Of a stretch of 64,000 nt of DNA, positions 33,723 through 43,557 are shown one piece after another. The DNA is from Amycolatopsis regifaucium (GTDB lineage: Bacteria > Actinomycetota > Actinomycetes > Mycobacteriales > Pseudonocardiaceae). The DNA is taken from positions 193,383-257,382 of the forward strand of contig NZ_LQCI01000014.1 in NCBI RefSeq assembly GCF_001613935.1. The letters are read 5' to 3'. The position numbers and the translations under genes were made by a program. The notes beneath the pieces were generated by a model. That model was not told the origin of the DNA. It made no database searches and was given only the letters and a program-made list of their open reading frames with translations. Numbering within the stretch: position 1 is the first letter of the stretch; every line of letters starts with the position of its first letter.

Positions 33723-34332
33723 CGGGGGAAGTCTAGCCCCGGGCTCGATCCGAACCGCGCGAAGGGCTTCTTCACCGGCAGTGAAGGCCTCCTTGAGGGA
33801 ACCCGAGTCTCCTCAGCAGTCCCAATAGCACCACCAGCCACAACGACGGCCGGACTGGGCTCTCAACTGTCCACAAGGGACGCTTTCCCGACCACGGCGC
33901 TCGATTCGGGTGATTCGCGCCGTGTCGGCATGAAGCAAACGTGGCGTGTCTCGGTCCGCCTCACCGGGAGTCTCATGACTGTCGCCAGTCGATGAAGGCC
34001 TCCTTCACTACCTTGAGGGTAGGCAAGGCCAGGCGGACCGAGGGCATCGACTGGGTGGATTTCGGGACGTTGGGTGACCAGAAATCCACCCAGTCCCGCG
34101 TGACCGGTCCAGTCACACCGGCCAGACTCGTGAAGACGTGAGGGGGTGGGTGGAAATAGAGACAGCGAACGTCCCTATTTCCACCCACCCCTCACCGTGA
34201 GTGACAACTCACGCTCGCGTCAACCCCGCTGAGAAACGTACATAGAGACATCCCTTGTCGGCGCTGAACCCGGGTCGGCGCCCGGAAACAGGAGACCTTC
34301 ACGGCCCCGGATTCAGCCCCGCACCAGCGGAC
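33723..34332. other. Non-coding, hairpin-rich region
   Basis: About 610 bp with no credible gene. It holds two copies of TGAAGGCCTCCTT (near 33782 and 34005), related to family A, a 14-bp inverted repeat GACTGGGTGGATTT / AAATCCACCCAGTC (34049-34062 and 34082-34095), and a larger stem, about 21 bp with one bulged G, around GGGTGGGTGGAAATAG / CTATTTCCACCCACCC (34139-34194). The last is placed to serve the Hsp70-like gene's 3' end (minus strand). The others do not flank a gene end. Confidence 0.7.
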
Positions 34333-36234
34333 CTATTCACCCGGTTGGATGCTCTTTTCGAAGTAGTCGGCCAGTTCGCCCGGCGTCGGGCTCTGCCCTT
34401 CGGCCGGGACCTGGTAGATGAAGCCGGCCAGCGGCCGGTCGGTCACGGTGAACACCAGCACGGCCGCGTTCCGCCCGGCGGCCGAGGAGTACTGGCCTTC
34501 CAGGGCGTTGCCCACCCACTTGGCCTCGGTGCGGTCACCGCCGGCGAAGGCGAGCAGCTGGTCGGTGTAGGCCTTGAGCTTCTCCGCGGAGTCGCTCTGC
34601 AGATAGGTCACCTGGGTTCCGGCGCGGCCCGGCGCGGAACAGGTCGACGTCACGCCGAGATCTTCCGCCGGTTTCGCCGGTCCATTACCCATTCCGGGCT
34701 TGCAGTCGCCGGTGTCGGCGATCTTCCCGGCGAGCTGGCGCAGGCAGCCGGTGAGCCCCTTGTCGTCGGCCGCGCCGGGAGTCTTGCACTCGTCGGCGGT
34801 GTAGGTGGTCACCGACGAAGAGGTCAGGAAGTACACGAGCCCGGCGGCGATCAGCACGATGACGGCCGCGAGCGCGCCGATGACGAGCGGCTTCTTCTTG
34901 CTCGCGGTCGCCTTCTCGCCGCTGTCACCGCCGGCCAGGGAGTACGTCGGGAAGTTCGTCGGCGCGGGCTGTTGCTGCACCTGCTGCGGGCCGCTGTTCG
35001 GATAGCCCGACTGCGGGAAACCGCCGGACTGGCCGGGGCCGGACTGATAACCGGGAATCGACGCGACCTGCTGTGGAGGCGCGTACGGGCCCGAAACGCC
35101 GGGGTGCGCACCGGTGCCGGCGGCGAGCTGTCCTTCCACCCCCTGTGTCCGGGAGCTGATGCCGTCGGAGGCGACGTGCTGGGCGCCGAGGGCGACCGCG
35201 GTCTCGGGCTGGTCGAGGCTGCCGGGCACGACGCCGAGCTTCTCCGCGATCAGGCTGCCGACCAGCGGAAGCCTGCTCGAACCGCCGACGAGGTAGATAC
35301 CGGCGAGCCGGTCCGGCGTCATTCCGGCCGAGCGGACCACGCGCGCCATCAGCTCGACACTGCGCAGCATCGACGGTCGTACCAGCGCCTCGAGTTCACC
35401 GCGGGTGACGAGTACGTCCTCGAACGGCTCCGGCATCGGAACCTCGGTCTGCGGGTGCCGCGAAAGAGCCTCCTTCGCCGCCTTCACGTCCTCTTGCAGC
35501 GCGCGTCGCGTACGGCGGTCCGGAGTGGACTCGGGCCGCAGGACCCGCTGCCAGCGCTGGGGATCCTTGTGCGAGACCTCGCGGCCGACGTGCACCAGCA
35601 GTGCCTGGTCGACGTCGAGGCCGCCGAGGTCGGGAAGGCCGTCTTCGGCGACGACGGTGAAGCCGCCGTTCGGGGTGGCGCCGACGATGGCGACGTCGAA
35701 GGTGCCGGCACCGAGGTCGTACACGGCGAGTGCCTGGCCGGGGGCGAGCGTCTTGCCGGGGAACGACGCGAAATGCGCCGCCGCGGCGACCGGCTCGGGG
35801 ACGAGCACCAGGTTGCCGCCCATTCCGGCGAGGCGGGCGGCGGACAGCAGCACGTTGCGGCGCGTCTGGCCCCACTGGGCGGGATGCGTCAGCCGGACCT
35901 CGTCGGGCAGTTCGCCGCCGAGCTGGCGGGTGGTCTCGTCGAGGACGCGGCGCAGGATCGCGGCCAGCACCTCGGTGACCGGGATCACGTCGGTGCCGAG
36001 CAGCAGCGTCTGCTCGTCGATGCGGCGTTTGGGGTTGGGCTCGAAGCGGGTCGGGTCGAGCCGGGCACGGCGTTCGGCGTCACGGCCGACCATGATCGTG
36101 CCGTCCTCGGTGGCGAAGACCGCGGAGGGCATGTTGGCCGAACCGTCGACCTCGACCACCCGCGGCGGCCTCCCGTGCGCCGAAAGGACGGCCACGGTGT
36201 TGGACGTCCCGAGGTCCACCGACAGGATCCGCAC
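34333..36234 (-). CDS. Membrane-anchored Hsp70-like ATPase
   Basis: 633 residues, GTG start. The first ~350 residues are an Hsp70/actin-type ATPase: DLGTSNTVAVL phosphate 1 loop, LTHPAQWGQTRRNVLL, VYDLGAGTFDVAIVG and YLVGGSSRLPLVGSLIAEKLG. The canonical substrate-binding domain is replaced by a Gln/Pro/Gly-rich linker, one transmembrane helix (about 448-470) and an exported C-terminal domain of ~160 residues with four cysteines. The chaperone domain is therefore cytosolic and the C-terminus faces outward. Actinobacteria have several such Hsp70-TM proteins of unknown role; an envelope signalling function is a guess. Confidence 0.85.
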   Translation of the reverse strand: MRILSVDLGTSNTVAVLSAHGRPPRVVEVDGSANMPSAVFATEDGTIMVGRDAERRARLDPTRFEPNPKRRIDEQTLLLGTDVIPVTEVLAAILRRVLDETTRQLGGELPDEVRLTHPAQWGQTRRNVLLSAARLAGMGGNLVLVPEPVAAAAHFASFPGKTLAPGQALAVYDLGAGTFDVAIVGATPNGGFTVVAEDGLPDLGGLDVDQALLVHVGREVSHKDPQRWQRVLRPESTPDRRTRRALQEDVKAAKEALSRHPQTEVPMPEPFEDVLVTRGELEALVRPSMLRSVELMARVVRSAGMTPDRLAGIYLVGGSSRLPLVGSLIAEKLGVVPGSLDQPETAVALGAQHVASDGISSRTQGVEGQLAAGTGAHPGVSGPYAPPQQVASIPGYQSGPGQSGGFPQSGYPNSGPQQVQQQPAPTNFPTYSLAGGDSGEKATASKKKPLVIGALAAVIVLIAAGLVYFLTSSSVTTYTADECKTPGAADDKGLTGCLRQLAGKIADTGDCKPGMGNGPAKPAEDLGVTSTCSAPGRAGTQVTYLQSDSAEKLKAYTDQLLAFAGGDRTEAKWVGNALEGQYSSAAGRNAAVLVFTVTDRPLAGFIYQVPAEGQSPTPGELADYFEKSIQPGE

Positions 36235-36406
36235 AGCTCTTTCCCCTTCACAGACGAACGGCGACCGCCCCAGCACTGATCCGGTCGCGCTGGCCGTGAT
36301 GCTCCCATGAGCGAGGTCACCGTACGTGCGGAACCCGCCGAACTCGTCCCCGACCGGGTGCCTTGTCACCGGCTTCGGAGCGAAACTGTCGGGGGTCCGG
36401 CGCACT

Positions 36407-39400
36407 ATGGAGGGCGTGGCAGACGTACTCGACCTCTTCTCCCCCGCGACCAGGGACTGGTTCACCGGGGCCTTCGCCGCGCCCACCCGCGCGCAGGAAG
36501 GGGCTTGGCGAGCCGCGCACGCCGGGGAACACGCGCTGGTCGTGGCCCCCACAGGGTCCGGTAAGACCCTTTCGGCGTTCCTCTGGGCCCTGGACAGGCT
36601 GTCGGTCGAACCGCCGCCCGCCGAGCCGCGGAAACGCTGCCGTGTCCTCTATGTCTCACCGCTGAAGGCGCTGGCGGTCGACGTGCAGCGCAACCTGCGG
36701 GCTCCGCTGGCCGGTATTTCCCAGGCGTCGCGGCGGCTGGGGCTGCCGGTGCCGGACATCGGGGTCGGCATGCGCACCGGCGACACCACGGCCGCCGAAC
36801 GGCGCTCCTTCGGCAAGACACCGCCGGATGTGCTGGTCACCACACCGGAGTCGCTGTTCCTCATCCTCACCTCCTCCGCGCGCGATTCGCTGCGCGGCGT
36901 GGAGACGGTGATCGTCGACGAGGTGCACGCGGTCGCCGGCGGCAAACGCGGCGCGCATCTGGCCCTCTCGCTCGAACGGCTCGACGCGCTCTTGGCGAAA
37001 CCTACCCAGCGGATCGGGCTCTCGGCGACGGTCCGCCCGATCGACGAGGTCGCTTCGTTCCTCGCCGGCGGCAGGCCCGTCACCGTCGTGCAGCCGAAGC
37101 TGGCGAAGACGATCGAGGTCCGCGTCGAGGTCCCGGTCGAGGACATGTCCAATCTCGACAGTCCACAGGGGCCGAAGCAGAACGAAGACCTCGACGCGGG
37201 GCTCGCCAGGCTGCCGGGCGCGCTGGAGGAGATCGACGGCGCGCCGCGGAGGCCGTCCATCTGGCCAGCCGTGGAGGAACGGGTCCTCGAACTGATCCAA
37301 TCCCACCGGTCGACGATCGTGTTCGCCAACTCGCGGCGGCTGACCGAGCGGATGACGGCCCGGCTCAACGAACTCGTCGCGGAGCAAGCCGAGCTGGAGC
37401 CCGACCAGCGGTATCCGGCCGAGGCGATCGGCCAGTCCGGGCTCACCACGGGCGCGGCGCCGGTGATCGCGCGGGCGCACCACGGGTCGATGTCGCGGGA
37501 GCAGCGCACCCACGTCGAAGAGGAACTCAAGACGGGCCGCCTCGCCTGTGTCGTGGCGACGTCCTCGCTGGAACTGGGCATCGACATGGGCGCGGTGGAT
37601 CTCGTCGTGCAGATCGAGGCGCCGCCGACGGTCGCTTCGGGACTGCAGCGGGTCGGCCGGGCCGGGCACCAGGTCGGCGCGGTGTCGAGCGGGGTGATGT
37701 TCCCGAAGTTCCGGGGCGACCTCGTCTCCTGCGCGGTGGTCGCGGAACGGATGGCGGCCGGGGCGATCGAGGCGGTGCGGTACCCGCGCAATCCGCTGGA
37801 CGTGCTCGCGCAGCAGATCGTGGCGATGGTGGCGCTGGAATCGTGGACGGTCGACGACGTGGCCGCCCTCGTCCGCCGCGCGGCGCCGTTCGCCTCCCTC
37901 CCGGACGACGCGTTGCTGGCGGTACTCGACATGCTCGCCGGCCGGTACCCGAGCGAGGAGTTCGGTGAACTACGCGCCCGGATCACCTGGGACAGGGTCA
38001 GCGGCGAACTGCACGGCCGCCCGGGCTCGCAGCGGCTGGCGGTGACCTCCGGTGGCACGATCCCCGATCGCGGCCTGTTCACCGTGATGACGCCGGGTGC
38101 CGACGACAAACCCGGCTCGCGGGTGGGTGAACTCGACGAGGAGATGGTCTACGAATCCCGCGTGGGGGACACGATCCTGCTCGGTACCTCCTCCTGGCGG
38201 ATCACCGACATCACCCATGACCGCGTGCTCGTCGTGCCCGCGCCCGGCGAGCCGGCGCGGATGCCGTTCTGGAAGGGCGACGCCCCCGGCCGCCCGCTGG
38301 AACTGGGGCGGGCGCTGGGCGCGTTCGTCCGCGAACTGTCCACTTTGGAGCCTTCGGTGGCCAGGGAACGCGCCGCCGTCGCCGGGCTGGACGAGTACGC
38401 CTGCGACAACCTGCTGGCGTATCTGGAAGAACAGAAGTCGGCGACCCGGCATGTCCCGAACGACAAGACCGTCCTGCTGGAACGGTTCCGCGACGAACTC
38501 GGCGACTGGCGGGTCATCCTGCACTCCCCGTTCGGGGCTCAGGTCAACGCGCCGTGGGCGCTCGCGATCGCGGCCCGGCTGCGGGAGAACCGCGGGGTCG
38601 ACGCGCAGGTGGCGCATTCCGACGACGGCATCGTGCTGCGGCTGCCGGAAGCCTTGGACTCCGAGGGCTCGGAAATCACCATCGGCGTCGAAGACGTGCT
38701 GCTCGATCCGGAAGAGGTCGAGCAGCTGATCGTGGCCGAGGTCGGCGGTTCGGCGGTGTTCGCCGCCCGGTTCCGGGAATGCGCGGCCCGATCGCTGCTG
38801 CTCCCCCGCCGCGATCCGCGCCGCCGCACCCCGCTGTGGCAGCAGCGACAGCGTGCGTCGCAACTGCTTTCGGTCGCGGCCAAGTACGAACGGTTCCCCG
38901 TGGTGCTGGAAGCGATGCGGGAAGTCCTCCAGGACGTGTACGACGTCGGCGGGCTGCGCGAGCTGATGGCCGACGTCCGGTCGCGGAAGGTCAAGCTGGT
39001 CGAGGTCGAGACGCCGTCGGCGTCACCGTTCGCGCGCAGCCTGCTCTTCGGTTACGTCGGGATGTTCCTGTACGAGACCGATGCCCCGCTCGCGGAACGG
39101 CGCGCGGCGGCGCTGGCGCTGGATTCGACCCTGCTGGCCGAACTGCTCGGCACCGAGGCGATCCGGGAACTGCTGGACGCCGAGGTCGTCGCCGAAGTCG
39201 AGCGATCGTTGCAGCGGCTCGACCCCGACAGGCACGCCCGCAACGCCGAGGAGGCCGCGGATCTGTTGCGGTTCCTCGGAGATCTCTCGATCGAGGAGGC
39301 CGCGGCACGCGGAATCCAGCGGGAATGGCTGGAGGAGCTGGAAGCCGCGCGGCGGGTGCTCCGGGTCCGCATCGGCGGCGGTGAACGTTTCATCGCCATC

Positions 39401-41029
39401 GAGGACGCGGGCCGGGTGCGGGACGCGCTGGGGACGGCGTTGCCGGTGGGGGTGCCGGAGGCGTTCACCGAACCGGTCGAGGATCCCGTCGGGGACCTGC
39501 TCAGCCGCTATTCCCGCAGTCGCGGCCCGTTCAGTGCCCGGCAGGCCGCCGAACGGTTCGGACTGGGGACGGCGGTGGTCACCGGTGTGCTGGACAGGCT
39601 GACCGCGCAGGGCAGGCTGGTGCGGGGTGAGCTGAGCCCGGTCGGACATCCGGAAACCCACGGCGTCGGGATGGAGTTCTGTGACGCGTCGGTGCTGCGC
39701 AGGCTCCGGAGGGCGTCACTGGCGCGGCTGCGGGCCGAGGTCGAACCGGTCGAACCGGCGGCCTTGGGCCGGTTCCTGCCGTCGTGGCACGGCATCGGCG
39801 CGCGAGTGCGGTCGGCGCCGACGGCGGACGACGTGCTGTCCGCGGTCGAGCAACTGGCCGGGGCCCCGCTCCCGGCGAGCGCGGTCGAATCGCTGATCCT
39901 GCCGAGCAGGCTGCCCGGCTACACGCCGTCGCTGCTCGACGAACTGACCACGGCGGGCGAGGTCACCTGGTGCGGCTGCGGTTCCCTGTCCGGCGGGGAC
40001 GGCTGGCTGGCGCTCGCGCCGACGGACGTCGCCGATCTGCTGCTGCCCGACCTCGACGACGATCTGCCCTCCGGCCCGCTCCACGCGGCCATCCTGTCCA
40101 CTTTGGAGGGTGGTGCGCAGTTCTTCCGCCAGCTCGTGGACCGGGCGTCACCGTTGGTCGAAACCCCGCCCAACGACGGTGAAGTCGTTGCCGCGCTGTG
40201 GGATCTGGTGTGGGCCGGGCTGGTCACCGGGGACACGCTCGGCCCGTTGCGGGCGCAGGTCTCCGGTTCGGGCGCGGCGCACAAGCCACGACGGCAGGCT
40301 CCTCGCGGCCGGTACGCGCGGCTTCGGGCCGGACGGCCGGCGATGCCGTCGCGCAGCGGTCCGCCGACGGTCGCCGGGCGTTGGGCGCTGACCCCGGAAC
40401 GCGCACCGGACCCGACCCGGCGTGCGCTCGCGCGGACGGAGGCGTTCCTGGAACGGCACGGCGTCCTCACCCGCGGCGCACTCGACACCGAGCGGGTGAC
40501 CGGCGGTTTTTCCGGGATCTACAAGGTTTTGCGCGGGATGGAGGACTCGGGCCAGGTCGTCCGTGGCTACGTCGTCGAGGGACTCGGAGCCGCGCAGTTC
40601 GCGGCGAAAGGCGCCGTCGACAGGCTGCGCGCGCAGTCCGGGAACCAGCGCACCACCCGGGAGGGGGCGGTCGTGCTCGCCGCCGCCGACCCCGCCCAGC
40701 CCTACGGTGCCGCGTTGCCGTGGCCTGCCGCGACGGGTGACACGAAGCACCGTCCCGCAAGGAAAGCGGGAGCGCTGGCGGTGCTCGTGGACGGTGTCCC
40801 GGCGATGTACGTCGAACGCGGTGGCCGGTCCCTGCTGAGTTTCACCGAGGATCAGGAGACCTTGCGGTCGGCCGCGCGGGCACTGTCCACAGCGGTACGG
40901 GAAGGCTGGCTGGGACAGCTCGCGGTGCAGAAGGCCGACGGCGAAGTGGCACTCACCTCCGAGCTGTCGGCGGTGCTCCAGGAGGCGGGATTCCGGGCGA
41001 CTCCGAAGGGCCTGCGCCTGCGGGCCTAG
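36407..41029 (+). CDS. lhr: ATP-dependent helicase Lhr
   Basis: 1540 residues from ATG 36407 (GTG 36416 also possible). A superfamily 2 helicase of the long Lhr class involved in DNA repair. Q-motif region TRAQEGAWRAAHAG, motif I APTGSGKT (47-54), Ia YVSPLKALAVDVQRNL, motif II VDEVHAV, III LSATVRP, IV-VI TIVFANSRRLTERM, SLELGIDMGAVDLVVQI, LQRVGRAGHQVG. The RecA-like core and winged helix are followed by the long Lhr C-terminal domain typical of ~1500-residue members. Divergent from the Hsp70-like gene and probably co-transcribed with def. Confidence 0.96.
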   Translation: MEGVADVLDLFSPATRDWFTGAFAAPTRAQEGAWRAAHAGEHALVVAPTGSGKTLSAFLWALDRLSVEPPPAEPRKRCRVLYVSPLKALAVDVQRNLRAPLAGISQASRRLGLPVPDIGVGMRTGDTTAAERRSFGKTPPDVLVTTPESLFLILTSSARDSLRGVETVIVDEVHAVAGGKRGAHLALSLERLDALLAKPTQRIGLSATVRPIDEVASFLAGGRPVTVVQPKLAKTIEVRVEVPVEDMSNLDSPQGPKQNEDLDAGLARLPGALEEIDGAPRRPSIWPAVEERVLELIQSHRSTIVFANSRRLTERMTARLNELVAEQAELEPDQRYPAEAIGQSGLTTGAAPVIARAHHGSMSREQRTHVEEELKTGRLACVVATSSLELGIDMGAVDLVVQIEAPPTVASGLQRVGRAGHQVGAVSSGVMFPKFRGDLVSCAVVAERMAAGAIEAVRYPRNPLDVLAQQIVAMVALESWTVDDVAALVRRAAPFASLPDDALLAVLDMLAGRYPSEEFGELRARITWDRVSGELHGRPGSQRLAVTSGGTIPDRGLFTVMTPGADDKPGSRVGELDEEMVYESRVGDTILLGTSSWRITDITHDRVLVVPAPGEPARMPFWKGDAPGRPLELGRALGAFVRELSTLEPSVARERAAVAGLDEYACDNLLAYLEEQKSATRHVPNDKTVLLERFRDELGDWRVILHSPFGAQVNAPWALAIAARLRENRGVDAQVAHSDDGIVLRLPEALDSEGSEITIGVEDVLLDPEEVEQLIVAEVGGSAVFAARFRECAARSLLLPRRDPRRRTPLWQQRQRASQLLSVAAKYERFPVVLEAMREVLQDVYDVGGLRELMADVRSRKVKLVEVETPSASPFARSLLFGYVGMFLYETDAPLAERRAAALALDSTLLAELLGTEAIRELLDAEVVAEVERSLQRLDPDRHARNAEEAADLLRFLGDLSIEEAAARGIQREWLEELEAARRVLRVRIGGGERFIAIEDAGRVRDALGTALPVGVPEAFTEPVEDPVGDLLSRYSRSRGPFSARQAAERFGLGTAVVTGVLDRLTAQGRLVRGELSPVGHPETHGVGMEFCDASVLRRLRRASLARLRAEVEPVEPAALGRFLPSWHGIGARVRSAPTADDVLSAVEQLAGAPLPASAVESLILPSRLPGYTPSLLDELTTAGEVTWCGCGSLSGGDGWLALAPTDVADLLLPDLDDDLPSGPLHAAILSTLEGGAQFFRQLVDRASPLVETPPNDGEVVAALWDLVWAGLVTGDTLGPLRAQVSGSGAAHKPRRQAPRGRYARLRAGRPAMPSRSGPPTVAGRWALTPERAPDPTRRALARTEAFLERHGVLTRGALDTERVTGGFSGIYKVLRGMEDSGQVVRGYVVEGLGAAQFAAKGAVDRLRAQSGNQRTTREGAVVLAAADPAQPYGAALPWPAATGDTKHRPARKAGALAVLVDGVPAMYVERGGRSLLSFTEDQETLRSAARALSTAVREGWLGQLAVQKADGEVALTSELSAVLQEAGFRATPKGLRLRA

Positions 41030-41066
41030 AATTGCCGCTCAGGCCAGCGGAGAAGGACGTTCGAAC

Positions 41067-41567
41067 ATGGTGATGCGCGACCTGCGCTACTTCGGGGATC
41101 CCGTGCTCAAGACCGTATGCGACCCGGTCACGAAATTCGACAAGAAGGTCGAGGCGCTGGTCACCGACCTGATGGACGGGGTGAAACCGGCCGGGCGCGC
41201 GGGTCTCGCGGCGCCGCAGATCGGGGTCGGCCTTCGCGTGTTCAGCTACGACGTCGGCGGGCTGACCGGGTACGTGATCAACCCGGAGCTCGTCGAACTC
41301 TCCGAGGAGACACACGAGATCGGCGAGGGCTGCCTTTCCGTGCCGGAACTGTGGTTCCCGGTCGTCCGCGCGAAGCGGGCCGTCGTCCGCGGGGTCGACT
41401 TGCGCAACGAACCGATCGAGGTCGAAGGCGTCGACGTGCTCGCGCAGTGCCTGCAGCACGAGACCGATCACCTCGACGGCAAGCTGTACCTGGACCGCCT
41501 CACCCCTGAGCGCAAGAAGCGAGCGCTGGGCGAGGCCCGCGGCAAAGACTGGTTCTGGAAGCGCTGA
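41067..41567 (+). CDS. def: Peptide deformylase
   Basis: 166 residues. It removes the formyl group from new proteins. Motif 1 GLAAPQIG (46-53), motif 2 EGCLS with metal ligand C89, motif 3 QHETDHLDG with H131 and H135 are complete. The sequence MVMRDLRYFGDPVL is a typical start. Follows lhr by 37 bp. A family B repeat begins 8 bp after its stop codon. Confidence 0.96.
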   Translation: MVMRDLRYFGDPVLKTVCDPVTKFDKKVEALVTDLMDGVKPAGRAGLAAPQIGVGLRVFSYDVGGLTGYVINPELVELSEETHEIGEGCLSVPELWFPVVRAKRAVVRGVDLRNEPIEVEGVDVLAQCLQHETDHLDGKLYLDRLTPERKKRALGEARGKDWFWKR

Positions 41568-41575
41568 CCTCCCTT

Positions 41576-41640
41576 CGCGTTTAGTCCTCTGAATGCGGTA
41601 GTTGGCCCTACGGACCAGCGCGTTCAGAGGACTAAACGCG
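41576..41640. repeat. Family B inverted repeat, copy 1
   Basis: Perfect 18-bp arms CGCGTTTAGTCCTCTGAA (41576-41593) and its complement (41623-41640). Each arm is itself an imperfect palindrome. It lies between convergent genes, and the right arm supplies the last codons (CGC GTT) and TAG stop of the minus-strand gene. It may act as a bidirectional terminator. Confidence 0.85.
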
Positions 41641-42717
41641 GGGGTCGGGGAGCGTGAAGCGCAGGGTGCCGGACTCGCCGGGGAGGCGTTCGGGGCGAAG
41701 ACCCGCCCGGGCGCCGGTGCGGTAGAGGGAGTCGTCGCCGGGCAGGCAGACGGCGACGAGTTCGCGCTCCCCGTTGGCCGTGGCGAGAACGGCGAGCCGG
41801 GAGAGCAAGGCCGTGCCGATGCCCCGCCGCTGCCAGGAATCCTCGACCAGGAGCGAGACTTCGGCCGCCCCGCCGCCGGCGGCGGGGATCAGCTGACCGA
41901 GGCCGATCACGTCGCGGCCGCAGACCGCGAGCAGGCTCACTCCGCGCGGCGGCATCAGGAGCCGGTGCAGCCAGCGACGCGGTACGGCGCGCATTCCGGT
42001 GTGGTAGCGGTGGAACAACGTCGTCATCGAGCATCTCTGGTGCAGCGCGGACACCGCCTCCGCGTCACCGGGGACCCCCTTCCGCAGGACGATCGCGGCG
42101 CCGTCGAGCCGGTCGAGCACGATCGGCCCGGTCACGTTGTCGCGGACGGCGGTCATCAGGCCGATCAGCGCGAAGGCCCGGCTCAGTTCGAGTTCGACGA
42201 ACGGCGACCACCGTCGGCGAGCGACGAACGCGGTCCCGTCCCCGGCGGGGAACACCGCCCGGTGCCCGCCCTCCGTCCGGGCGGGGTTCGCCTCGATGGA
42301 GGGAACCTTCGTGACGACGTCGGCCGCGAGGACGCCGCGAAGCACCTCCGCGAGTTCGCCGGGCGCCTCGACGGCCTGTTTGGCCGCGGTGAACGTCGAG
42401 GTGGCCGGATCGACCAGTTCGGCCAGGTCGGCGTCGATGACGGCGGAGCATTCGCAGCCTTCGTCGCGGATCGCGTCGATGAGCAGCTGCCGGGGCAGGC
42501 CTACGGCCGGCCGCAGGACGATCTCGTCGAGCACGCCGCCGGGGACCGGCAGCACCGAGAGCCCGAGGATGTTGCACTCGAGGTCGGCCAGCCTGATCGC
42601 GATCCTGGCGAGGGTGCCCGGCCGGTCGTCCACGCCGATCCGGACCCGCCAGGCCGACGCGGCCGCCGTCTCCGCACCGGAATGGACCTGGGTGGGCCGG
42701 ATTCGATAGGTCTCCAT
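41632..42717 (-). CDS. ACT-domain / GNAT fusion protein
   Basis: 361 residues from ATG 42717. Residues ~18-90 form an ACT-type ligand-binding domain (WRVRIGVDDRPGTLARIAIRLADLECNILGLSVLPV, LRPAVGLPRQLLIDAIRDEGC). The C-terminal third is a GNAT acetyltransferase: VSLLVEDSWQRRGIGTALLSRLAVLA for acetyl-CoA and a late GARAGLRPERLPGESG. The fusion suggests acetylation controlled by a small effector, probably an amino acid. The stop codon lies inside a family B repeat, so the last residues (DPRV) are partly repeat-derived. Confidence 0.82.
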   Translation of the reverse strand: METYRIRPTQVHSGAETAAASAWRVRIGVDDRPGTLARIAIRLADLECNILGLSVLPVPGGVLDEIVLRPAVGLPRQLLIDAIRDEGCECSAVIDADLAELVDPATSTFTAAKQAVEAPGELAEVLRGVLAADVVTKVPSIEANPARTEGGHRAVFPAGDGTAFVARRRWSPFVELELSRAFALIGLMTAVRDNVTGPIVLDRLDGAAIVLRKGVPGDAEAVSALHQRCSMTTLFHRYHTGMRAVPRRWLHRLLMPPRGVSLLAVCGRDVIGLGQLIPAAGGGAAEVSLLVEDSWQRRGIGTALLSRLAVLATANGERELVAVCLPGDDSLYRTGARAGLRPERLPGESGTLRFTLPDPRV

Positions 42718-42812
42718 GACCTCAACGGTCCCCGCCGGTTGTTGCCTTCCCACGGCGCCGGTGTTTCGCTCAGGTCAGCGTTCGGCGCCGCCGCGCAACC
42801 CCGGCGAAACAC

Positions 42813-43496
42813 TCAGCGCGGGGAAAGCACGCTGAACTCGTTGCCCTCCGGGTCCACCATGGCCACGGCGCCTTGTCTCACCGAACCCTGCCCTGTCGCG
42901 CCGAGCTCCCGGAGTCGCCGGACCTCGGCGGCCCGGCTTCCGCCTCGCCGTGGCGCGATCTCGAACCGCAACCGGTTCCTGTGCCGTTTCTCCTCTGCGG
43001 TGACGAGGAACTCGATCCATGGACCGCGCTCACCCGGCGGTCGCAAGCCCACGATCGACTTTTCCCGGACACCGATCTCCCGGCCGAGCGCGGCCGCCCA
43101 GAACCGCGCGAGCCGCTCCGGGTCCCTGGCGTCGGTGACGACCGAGGCGATCGCACCGGTGCCCGCGTACTGCTCGCGGGGTTCGAGGACACAGAACTCG
43201 TTGCCCTCGGGATCCGCCAGCACCACCCACGGCACCCGTTTCTCCTCCGGCGGGCCCTGGCCGATGTCGATGTGCCGTGCGCCGAGGGACAGCGCACGGT
43301 CCACCAGTTCGGCCTGGTGTTCCGGCGAACGGCTCGCCAGATCCAGGTGCAGCCGGTTCTTGCCCCGTTTGGGCCCGGCCTCCGAGCGGAAGGCCGGGTC
43401 GAACGGGGCGTCCCAGCTGAACAGCCCTTCCCAGAAACCCGCCAGATCTCTGGGAAGGGCCGAGTCGAAGACCAGGTTCACCAGGTGTGCTGCCAC
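42813..43496 (-). CDS. Tandem VOC-domain protein
   Basis: 227 residues from GTG 43496 (a GTG at 43550 would add 18 residues). Two glyoxalase-fold modules: VNLVFDSALPRDLAGFWEGLFSW with VPWVVLADPEGNEFCVLEPR, and IASVVTDARDPERLARFWAAALGREIG with VAMVDPEGNEFSVLSPR. The glutamate-containing PEGNEF motif in both suggests metal binding. Catalytic role unknown; related proteins are often annotated as glyoxalases without proof. Confidence 0.82.
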   Translation of the reverse strand: MAAHLVNLVFDSALPRDLAGFWEGLFSWDAPFDPAFRSEAGPKRGKNRLHLDLASRSPEHQAELVDRALSLGARHIDIGQGPPEEKRVPWVVLADPEGNEFCVLEPREQYAGTGAIASVVTDARDPERLARFWAAALGREIGVREKSIVGLRPPGERGPWIEFLVTAEEKRHRNRLRFEIAPRRGGSRAAEVRRLRELGATGQGSVRQGAVAMVDPEGNEFSVLSPR

Positions 43497-43557
43497 ACCG
43501 GTGAACCTAGACGAGACCACCGACAGCTCTGACCGGTTTGGCTTCCCCACCGACCGG

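Noticed and set aside
34255-36279. 674-codon plus-strand ORF over the Hsp70-like gene
   Set aside because: Shadow ORF; the minus-strand protein has intact Hsp70 motifs.
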